This document shows positions 56,101 through 64,000 of a stretch of 64,000 nt of DNA, piece by piece. Made by a program: the position numbers and the translations under genes. Each line of letters begins with the position of its first letter. Within the stretch, counting starts at the first letter, position 1. The stretch lies in assembly GCF_963576675.1 (NCBI RefSeq), contig NC_088916.1:82787501-82851500 (forward strand). The letters run 5' to 3'. The DNA is from Euphorbia lathyris. Lineage: Eukaryota; Streptophyta; Magnoliopsida; Malpighiales; Euphorbiaceae. The notes beneath the pieces are model-generated. The model saw only the letters and a program-made list of their open reading frames with translations, made no database searches and was not told the origin of the DNA.

Positions 56101-58538
56101 TACCCAATGCTTGTCCTCAAGCATATCAGATCATGTCATCAGCTTTTTACTTTTATGATTTCGTGTTTACCAACCTTTCTCGACCCCCTCATAATGTAAA
56201 GATTATCAGCCATCAATTCTCAAAGCCAATATATTATTCATGTTTAAACACACAATGTAGCTACTTGAAGAATCTCAGCAATTGAGCTTTTGACCATGTA
56301 CATAAGGTATGAATTAAAATCAACAACACCCTCACGGAAGCCACTCATTGCACTCAAGTGTTTAGGCTATGATTAGTCTTCAAGGAATCACTCAAGTCGC
56401 AACCTATAATGAAATTACCATAAGCTTGCCAATATATCAAATCTCCACCACTTAGTATGAATTCAAGACACTAAATCAAAGGGACTTAAAACAGGGTGTA
56501 ACGTAGGCTAGCGTTAAGGTTTGGATAGGAATTGAGGAAGAAAGGGAAATCGAGAGTAATAAAAATGTACATTCACTCTGAAAATGGCCAAAATGGAAAT
56601 CAAGACACAATTATTTACAAATGAATCACAATTCTTAAAATTCAGAATGAATGTTTAAGACAAACTTAAACAACTATATACATACTTCAAACTAGAATAA
56701 GAAAGCTACCACTTTTCAAGCTAATGTCCATTTAGACACCTTTTGAATCACAACCACATATAAGCAAAAGACTTATGCTAAATCCTCATACTTTGATGAG
56801 CTTGTGGTTAATTCGAATATGGAGATTGCTTAAAGCAACAGCTAAACACAAAAATAAGTGAGAGAATGTACAGACTCTGGTGGCTAGAACGTTCTTGGCC
56901 AAGGGACTCGAACAAAGGCGTGTCAAGAATGGGAAAAGGCTCAAATGTGGCTAACTAAGGGCTGGTACTGTTATTTTTGTTAGTCTTGAGCAAGACTAAG
57001 GGTTCGAATTTTATTTGAAATGGCTAAGAAAAGAAACCTACTGCCCTGATCATTTTTAATGCATCAGTGTGGTCTCGAAATGCATAACATGGCAAGTTCT
57101 AGAATTCCAAACTAGAATTGGATAACACTCAAAAAGAATAGAACAAAGTGTAATGTTTTTGTTCTTTCATTTAGGCTCAAAAACTTTCCAAAAATTGGGG
57201 TAAATTGGTGTTGTTTCATTCAAAACGTCTGTCATGTAATGGGAAATTAATCAAGTTGTTCATATGCATGCTCAAGACAATTGTGCAACCCTGACCTTTT
57301 CAAATTGACAGCTTTACTCAAAACAAGACTTAGAGGTTTCAATACTAAGTTGGCAACCTAGTTTCAACCAAGTGCAAAACTGAGAGCTAGAATTGTTATT
57401 TCTAGGGACAAAACAAAGGGTGGACACCCCACACTAGACTCGAGCATATTTTCTGGTTTTTTCACTTGAGGTGGACCCTCACACTAATTTAACACATATT
57501 CTATAAAATTAAACTAAAATTGCAGCAGTGAGATAATGAAATTTTGACAGCAGATAAATTTAATCCCAAATATACTAGCACAAAATTTCCAAAACAATCT
57601 GAAGCTAGAAGTCTTTCAACAAATTAACCATCACAATCAGCCAATTAATCATGAAATCACAAGTCAAACACTTCTATAGCAACGATCCCTCCCCCACTTT
57701 TCTCCTCGCATTGTCCCCAAAGCGGAATTCAAAAAAATCAGGGGCAAAGGGCAACAAATAGGAGAAAAATAAAGCGAAAGAGAAATTGTGCTTACTGCCC
57801 TTTTTGGAGAAGGGAACCTCGTGCCTCAATCTTTGTTTAGGAATGTTTGTACGAAGTTGATAGACTCGAAGTAAGCCTATTGATTTGCACATATTTCCTC
57901 AATCTCATTTAACGTGTCCTTGGCAGTGGTGCTGGATTTGTCTGCACTAGAGCCGATGGTGACCGATCTTTGATGGTTGTGGCTGCAGGTTGTGAGATTT
58001 GAAAGAGATGGGTTTGGTGTGGCTGCAGTTTGAAGAGTACGATTGAAAGAGATGGAGATAGGGTTTTCATTTTGGAAATACAGTGGTGAGAGTAAAAAAA
58101 AAGAATTAAGGGTAAAAAGAGAGGAATTAAAAACAAGGGTAAAAAGAGAGGAATTAAAACAAAAAATTGTTTTTAACCCTCTTTTTAACTTCTTTTCAGC
58201 ATATTGGGCCCCTATTAATTTAATTAACTCTCTTATTTCACTCCTTTAGGCTTATTTCTCCATTCTTTCTTCCCTGCACACCTGCAAATCAAAACCCAGA
58301 AATTTAAGTCATTTGGAACAGATGATGGTAAAATTGGTTATTCCATATGAAATGAATAAATAAATAAATAAATAAACAAAAACAAAGACTAAATATAAAT
58401 GACAGATGCTGGTCCTGGGCAGGACCAACAGTGCTGAATATAAATGACAGATGCTAGTCCTGGGCAGGACCAACACTGGGTTGCCTCCCATTAGCGCCGC
58501 TAGTTAACGTCTTTGGCTAGACGGAATCGAGCTTCAGG
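56101..58538 (-). other. Non-coding 3' interior of the Athila-like element
   Basis: No pol. Only short frames; 57892-57674 (minus) has GDNARRKVGEGSLL, a sequence of the kind often seen in degenerate Athila 3' regions, but no function. The space where reverse transcriptase and integrase would sit has been lost or replaced. Confidence 0.6.
58385..58480. repeat. 46-bp tandem duplication with GTCCTGGGCAGGAC palindrome
   Basis: Two units of AATATAAATGACAGATGCT(G/A) followed by GTCCTGGGCAGGACCAACA (palindromes at 58410-58427 and 58455-58472). Confidence 0.8.
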
Positions 58539-60089
58539 CTAGTCTCCAGGAACTTGTATCTCCATAATTTCACCACTTTCAATCGGGATATTCTCATAAA
58601 ACGGCGTGAGACCATTTAATTTTTGTTCTTTCCCGTTCTCCAAACGCTGAATTTCCACAGCTTCATTCCTTAGTTCCTTAAGCTCTTGTACTTGCAGCTT
58701 CCTAAGTTTTCCTGCTTCATCAATATTCATGTTACACTGCTCAATTTCCCATAAGGCTCTGTGTTCTGATTTTGGTTCCTGCAAAACGAAAGCTAAAAGA
58801 TGTTGAGTGGTGTGTGAAATTGTTTTAGCATTAGAACGCTCAGGTTCTGATTTCAGAGCTGCCAACTGTTGCATTACTTCCTGCACATCTTCTCCAATCT
58901 CCACTTCTTTCTCCTCTATTTTGCTGCTCACATCTAAGCTTTCTTTTATAACTACTTGCATCCTGTCTTCTCTACATACTTCAAAAACCTGATGAGTTAT
59001 TGGTTCAATAACATCTATGCCACAAACAGAAGACACTTCATTAGGAATTTTCATGGCCTTATAAACATCAATTTGAACAATTTTACCATCAAACTCCATA
59101 GTCATTGTTCCTTTGTGAACATCAATTTTTGTCCGAGCAGTTGTTAGGAATGGTCTACCTAACAGGATTTCTGATGAATCTGAAGAGTGATCTTCATCTT
59201 CCATGTCCACGACATAGAAATCAGCTGGGAAAATTAAACCATTAACCTGCACAAGAACATCTTCCAACAAACCTTCAGGATAAACTATAGATCGATTAGC
59301 GAGATGGATTACTACTCCTGTTTTCTCTAAAGGACCAGCATTTAAAGATGAATAAATTGATTTAGGCATGACATTAATTGATGCTCCTAGATCACACATT
59401 GCTCTCTTAATACTAGTACTCCCAATTTGACAAGAAATAGCAAACATACCTATGTCCTTACATTTTTGGGGCATTTTCTTTTGGAGTACAGCAGACACAT
59501 TCTCACTCATGGTAATCTTTTCATACCCAATTTTTTTAATCTTGTTAGCACACAATTCTTTAAGGAATTTAGCATATCGAGGGATTTGTCTAATAACATT
59601 AAGCAATGGAATATTCACCTCAACCTTACAAAATACCTCAAAGATGTCTTTCTCTTCTTTTTCCTTCTTTAATTTGGCTAAACGTTGAGGAAAAGGGACC
59701 TTAATTACAAAAGGCATGTCTTGCTCTTCGGATGACTTACGAGTTGAACCTTCTGTAGCTAAACCTTTCGTTTCTTTTTCGAATACCTCCTCTTTGCTTG
59801 CAGATTTCTCTGACACAGTTTGTTCTGATTCGGAAGCGGACTTAGTCTTGGGCAAGACTAAAGCTTTTCCGCTGCAGAGTGAGATTGCACTCACATTCTG
59901 TCTCGGATTCGCCTCAGTTTGTGAAGGCAACTTCCCCTGGGACTGTATTGCACTTAGAGTGGTCGCTATCTGACTCATTTGCTTCTCTAAATTTTGGACA
60001 TTTGCTTGAAGATTTACATTGATCTTGCTTTGTTCTTCCTGAAATTTCAACAAGTTAGAAAGAACAGATTGGTCATTAGGATTTGGCAA
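58539..60089 (-). CDS. Athila-like gag C-terminus and aspartic protease
   Basis: A 516-residue open frame. The start has LKFQEEQSKINVNLQANVQN and LEKQMSQIATTLSAIQSQGK, a coiled-coil linker usual after Athila gag. Then VPFPQRLAKLKKEKEEK and VNIPLLNVIRQIPRYAKFLK, family hallmarks. The protease centre is AMCDLGASINVMPKSIY (DLGA replacing the common DTG/DSG), followed by the second strand EILLGRPFLTTARTKIDVHK. The C-terminal third is Glu-rich. It ends QVPGD with a stop at 58539. Reverse transcriptase does not follow. The phase differs from gag upstream, so there is a shift between 60173 and 60089. Confidence 0.8.
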   Translation of the reverse strand: MPNPNDQSVLSNLLKFQEEQSKINVNLQANVQNLEKQMSQIATTLSAIQSQGKLPSQTEANPRQNVSAISLCSGKALVLPKTKSASESEQTVSEKSASKEEVFEKETKGLATEGSTRKSSEEQDMPFVIKVPFPQRLAKLKKEKEEKDIFEVFCKVEVNIPLLNVIRQIPRYAKFLKELCANKIKKIGYEKITMSENVSAVLQKKMPQKCKDIGMFAISCQIGSTSIKRAMCDLGASINVMPKSIYSSLNAGPLEKTGVVIHLANRSIVYPEGLLEDVLVQVNGLIFPADFYVVDMEDEDHSSDSSEILLGRPFLTTARTKIDVHKGTMTMEFDGKIVQIDVYKAMKIPNEVSSVCGIDVIEPITHQVFEVCREDRMQVVIKESLDVSSKIEEKEVEIGEDVQEVMQQLAALKSEPERSNAKTISHTTQHLLAFVLQEPKSEHRALWEIEQCNMNIDEAGKLRKLQVQELKELRNEAVEIQRLENGKEQKLNGLTPFYENIPIESGEIMEIQVPGD

Positions 60090-60172
60090 TTTGGATCTGT
60101 TTGAACAGGTCTATATTGTTGAGGTCTTTGCTGATATTATTGGGTTGCATTCGATTGAAGCACGTTATTTTG

Positions 60173-61102
60173 CTAATTGTAGCTGAGATATGGGTGATCA
60201 CGCAATCCTGGATTATACGTGTTGGAGTATGGATCATATTTATGTGGAGGTTGCCCCTGATATCCGAGGACGACATTAATCTGTTCCGGTGTTCCTTCAT
60301 ACAATGTGGGACATCCATCTGTAGCATGTCCAATAACCGAGCATATCCCGCATGTTTTCACTTGAGCTACCTTCCCTACAACCAAATTTTGTACAAGAGA
60401 TGTCAAAGTATTTAATTTTTCTTCAATGGAAGAAGTACCTACCTCATACGCTTTTCGTGGAGCATCTTGTTGTTTTCCAAATTGTTGGGAAGTTGCTGCC
60501 ATGCTTTGGATCAATTCTTTAGCAGCAGATGGAGTTTTATCAATCAGGCTTCCCCCACTAGCTGCATCTATCATCTTTCTTTCCATGCCTAACATTCCCT
60601 CATAAAAATATTGAATAAGAGAATGTTCAGTTATCCCATGTTGGGGACAGCTTGCACATAGCCTTTTGAACCTCTCCCAATAGTCATGGAGTGTCTCAAT
60701 ATCTTTCTGTCTTATTCCACTAATCTCCCTTCGAATCATTGCTGCTCGAGAGGCTGGAAAATACTTTTCTAGGAATGCTTGTGCCATTCCCATCCATGTT
60801 GTGATGGATCCAGAGGGCAGATTGAGAAACCAGTCTTTAGCTGCATCCTGCAAAGAAAATGGAAAGGCTCTCAATTTCACTTGTTCCTCAGTTATTCCTT
60901 GGGGACTCATAACTGAGCAGACTGCATGAAATTCTTTGAGATGATTATGCGGATTTTCACTTTCCATTCCATGAAACTTAGGCAAATAATGAATCAGTCC
61001 CGATTTAAGTTCAAAAGCCACATCTAGGACTGGGTAAGTGACGCATAAGGGCTGCTGATCAGCCTGAGGCGCATGAAACTGTCTTAAGGTTCTACCTGCC
61101 AT
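60173..61102 (-). CDS. Athila-like Gag
   Basis: Retroelement capsid protein, 309 residues from ATG at 61102. Retrotrans_gag core: SGLIHYLPKFHGMESENPHN, LKEFHAVCSVM, VKLRAFPFSLQDAAKDWFLN, FLEKYFPASRAAMIRREISG and LHDYWERFKRLCASCPQHGI. Near the end a zinc knuckle CGICSVIGHATDGC (C-x2-C-x4-H-x4-C). The frame ends at 60173; the natural continuation (poly-Q linker) is in another phase. This is the longest intact retroelement frame in the window and could still yield capsid protein. Confidence 0.88.
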   Translation of the reverse strand: MAGRTLRQFHAPQADQQPLCVTYPVLDVAFELKSGLIHYLPKFHGMESENPHNHLKEFHAVCSVMSPQGITEEQVKLRAFPFSLQDAAKDWFLNLPSGSITTWMGMAQAFLEKYFPASRAAMIRREISGIRQKDIETLHDYWERFKRLCASCPQHGITEHSLIQYFYEGMLGMERKMIDAASGGSLIDKTPSAAKELIQSMAATSQQFGKQQDAPRKAYEVGTSSIEEKLNTLTSLVQNLVVGKVAQVKTCGICSVIGHATDGCPTLYEGTPEQINVVLGYQGQPPHKYDPYSNTYNPGLRDHPYLSYN

Positions 61103-61222
61103 AGTTTCTACTTCAGATGACTCACTTTCGTCGCTGGAAATTTCCTCTTCTTCATTGGAACTTTTTTAGCCCCTTGTAATTTCAGACCTGGTCATATATG
61201 GAATTAAATCAAGTTAAATTAG

Positions 61223-61240
61223 TCCCCGGCAACGGCGCCA
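61223..61240 (-). promoter_or_regulatory. Primer binding site of the Athila-like element
   Basis: Minus strand TGGCGCCGTTGCCGGGGA, five bases after the 5' LTR. This is the well-known primer site of Athila-type elements (tRNA-Asp in published descriptions). Confidence 0.85.
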
Positions 61241-61245
61241 AAATT

Positions 61246-62409
61246 TGATTGGTGTCGAATCCACCAAAGTTAATTATAACTTCACTTAGCCAAAAATAAA
61301 TTGTAAAAGAGCAAGTAAAGGTCGTACCCAAAGGACTAATACTGATCTAATCACAAATATAACCAAGCAATTAACAAAAAATAAATAAGGGGGATTGAAG
61401 TTGTTGATTAATGAATAAATAAAAATTGCAGAATCAAATTGAAATTGAATGTAAAATTATATGTTGGAATTTCAGTTAAGGGAGATTCCGCAGGCCAAAC
61501 AATTATTTTCCATCGATCATTGATGGTGAGACATTATCTTAATTAACATGATCTGGATTGGTTATAGTCGTTACTTATTCATTCCCGGCCTAATCCTTCC
61601 TTAATTGTAAAGCAAATCCTTCCTTAGTTGTTAAGATATTCAGATGATTACAAATCCTATTTCCTAACGTTGTTCAATAAATGAAAAAGCAAAAGTCTGG
61701 CCAAACCTTCACCTGAACCTCCAATGATGGTCTGATTTTATAGATTAACAAATATGCAAACAACTCATATAAATTCAGATTTCTAAATTAAAGAGTAACA
61801 ATCTCACGATAGAAAATAATGCTCGCCTTTGATTAATCCCTTAACCGAATAAAGTGTTTAGCTACACATAGTCATGAAATCGACTATGATAGCCATTAAA
61901 GACGATAAAAATAAATAAAGCTAACTAAGAAACTAAAAAGAGAGAAAAAACCTAAAAAAGAACTTATCCCCCAAGGTGTAAATTCCCATCTATTTATAGA
62001 GAAAACCCCCTCCTAAAAGTTGGGTAACATTCATCAAAAAAAAAAAGTTGGGTAACAAAATAATATCTATCTAAATCATCACCTCTTTTACAAATTTCAA
62101 ATCCTTGATTTTCTGCCTTCTATTTCGAGTTGGAAAAGGTCCTGGTCAATTTGAACATCAGAAGATTCGGAGGTCCTTAGTCTTGGGCAAGACTAACTCC
62201 ATTTTCACTTCAGCTCCTTTAATTCAGCACCAAATTCCTTTCTGGTCCAAAGTTTCTCCAATTAAGCCCAATTCTGCTCCTTTTAATCATTTAAGTCTTG
62301 TGGAGGCAAATCAAACCAAAACAAGCAATAATACCCAAAATAACACCAAATTAATTAAATAACATAGCACTAAAAGTGGACATTTGAACGTTGAATTGGA
62401 GACTTATCA
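61246..62409 (-). repeat. 5' LTR of the Athila-like element (1164 bp)
   Basis: Minus strand begins TGATAAGTCTCCAATTCAAC and ends GACACCAATCA. It lacks about 150 bp found in the other LTR; the joint reads AAATCCTTCCTTAGTTGTT. Confidence 0.9.
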
Positions 62410-64000
62410 TTGGTTTACGATTAAAACTTTTATTTATCGCTTTCAATCTGTATCATTTTGTTTCATTTCTACGTCATATACAGCCAAAGTACTTACTCTA
62501 AGTATACCAACTCTTAAAATTTACTCACAAGTTCTTATCATCCTCAATGCTAGAATATCTCACCGGCCACGTTCTACAATCAATGCTAGAATATCCTTTT
62601 ATTTGTTTGTGTTTCTAAAGAACTGCCGAAGCACTTCACATTGCTTTTTCTTGCACAAAAGTAACTAAGTTAAGGTGGAATGATATGCATATAGCAGCAA
62701 AATTAACTACATATAGGGTTGTATAGCAAGTCATATAATCAGATTTTATCAACCCCATATCCAGATATGTAAACATCTAAAATATTATGATTAAGGATAG
62801 TCTTCACTATAGTAATTAAATTCATAATTGAACTAAAACTACAAAGGATAATTAAATTCCTCCATACTTTGAAATGTGTTATGAATATAATAATACACAA
62901 GTTAATTTCCATAACCACAATAGCACATTTTTTATGGCCTAATACAAAGGAAGTCGAAACTACAAAGGAAGTCGAAACTAGGTATGTTAAATATGGCCTA
63001 ATACAATTTTAGCCTATGTACTTGTCTAAAACAGTTAATTTCCACCCTAAAATGCATGTGGGGGAGTGATGAGAGGTTCTGGAAAAATTGAAATGGGTAT
63101 GTTTTAAGTTAATGCATGGGTATATTTCACTTATAAAAAGTTTAACCAGCTAATAGATTTAACCAGCTAATAGACACCTTTGACAGAATCAATATGCCTC
63201 TTTAAGCAAGTTCAGAGAGCTTTTTCAAAGTATAAGGAGACATTTGACTTTTTCCGACAATTAAATGGGAATAAATATATTAGGCCATTAAACATCTATC
63301 TCTTACACAATATAAAGGGAAAATATTTTTTTAAAAGATAAACTTTCATGTATAAAACATTAAGAAGAAAATCAGGAGGTTATTATTAAACCCTGAACTT
63401 TACATGTTCCAAGAATCAAGCTTGTAATCAATTTTTTTTTTCATATTGATTTTTTTTACCATTGATTTTATAATGAATTCAGCATTTATTTAACTTTTTT
63501 TGTCGAGTTTGGACGACACACATCGTTAGGTCGATTCTGTCTATTTCTAATAGGTTCTTCCAAACTCGATCTTCTCCTATCTAATTTTGCGATTTTCAAC
63601 ATTAAAATCGTCTTCTTTCCCAAACTCCATGGAAAAGTTAAATAAGGAATGACTACATAACAGAATCAATGATCAAGAGTTTGATGTGGAAAAATAATTG
63701 ATGGGGCTTGATCATTAAAACATGTGAAGTTTAAGAGTTGAATTATCTTTTTGCCAAAATTCAATTTGGAGATTCAGATCGGGTTTAGTAGAAGTCCTTA
63801 ATTTTTTAGATTTTTCTTGATTGAGTATCTTATCTTTGATATTGGCATATTAAATTCTTCATCAATTATAACCACAATTCGCTAGTTGTTAACGTCTAAT
63901 TAAGTTACAAGAATTTTACCCATTTCATTTAGGCATAAGGACTTAATTAGCCCTTGTAGTATCTAAAATTTTGATCATTGTGGTATTATTTTGTAACAGT
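62410..64000. other. gypsy LTR end, then non-coding sequence
   Basis: 62410-62460 appears to continue the interrupted gypsy LTR (TTATTTATCGCTTTCAATCT). The rest is AT-rich with small duplications (CTACAAAGGAAGTCGAAA twice near 62945; TTTAACCAGCTAATAGA twice near 63140). No gene seen. Confidence 0.4.

Larger units (their letters stand above)
54778..62409 (-). mobile_element. Athila-like LTR retrotransposon, non-autonomous (gag-protease only)
   Basis: A 7.6-kb element on the minus strand with 5-bp target duplication TTGGT (54773-54777, 62410-62414). 5' LTR 62409-61246, primer site 61240-61223, gag 61102-60173, protease region 60089-58539, about 2.4 kb of non-coding sequence, polypurine tract next to 56088, and 3' LTR 56087-54778. 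No reverse transcriptase, RNase H or integrase. The gag and protease sequences match the Athila branch of Ty3/gypsy. It lies inside the 3' part of the gypsy remnant, on the opposite strand. Confidence 0.92.

Overview
The window looks like repeat-dense nuclear DNA from a flowering plant, probably a eudicot. Evidence: AT-rich intergenic sequence, plant-only gene families (B3/REM domain, VQ motif, F-box FBA domain, plant-type 2-oxoglutarate dioxygenase, receptor-type kinase), spliced exons with GT-AG borders, and nested LTR retrotransposons, LINEs, CACTA and Mutator-like elements. The species cannot be told from the sequence. No rRNA, tRNA or CRISPR was recognised.

Layout. 2-133 is the last exon of a B3-domain gene. 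526-16194 is one complete, recently inserted LTR element with 3-kb LTRs, a perfect 5-bp target duplication, a primer site and a polypurine tract. It carries only a broken gag remnant and large tandem-repeat fields, so it is a non-autonomous derivative of the Tat/Ogre type. 16737-21644 holds two related CACTA-type ends; the inner element (17445-21644) is complete, with a 3-bp duplication and gene-like exons but no visible transposase. 21841-25292 carries small inverted-repeat elements and a LINE remnant. 26355-27257 (minus) is a VQ-motif gene, the best candidate for a working protein gene, although its 3' end is frameshifted. 28788-30001 resembles a solo LTR and 30034-30430 is a CACTA end with a dyad array.

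33001-38800 is an F-box/LRR gene remnant whose intron took in a LINE (33456-38295, 14-bp duplication). That LINE's reverse-transcriptase frame was in turn hit by a 430-bp miniature retroelement (35731-36160). 40101-40785 and 44578-45440 are two independent inverted duplications of plant gene fragments (2-oxoglutarate dioxygenase; F-box-associated domain) that would fold into long hairpins. 47482-47805 holds the missing C-terminal part of an F-box protein, and 49215-49545 a kinase pseudogene. 50517-54777 has a Copia LTR fragment and a degenerate Ty3/gypsy gag-pol. An Athila-like element (54778-62409, minus, 5-bp duplication) with gag and protease but no reverse transcriptase was inserted into the trailing part of that gypsy copy. 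The remainder to 64000 is non-coding.

How the parts act together: few genes here look functional. The main story is layered transposition (element in element in gene) and decay. Two non-autonomous LTR elements would need proteins from elsewhere, and the two gene-fragment hairpins could in principle give double-stranded RNA against their parent gene families.
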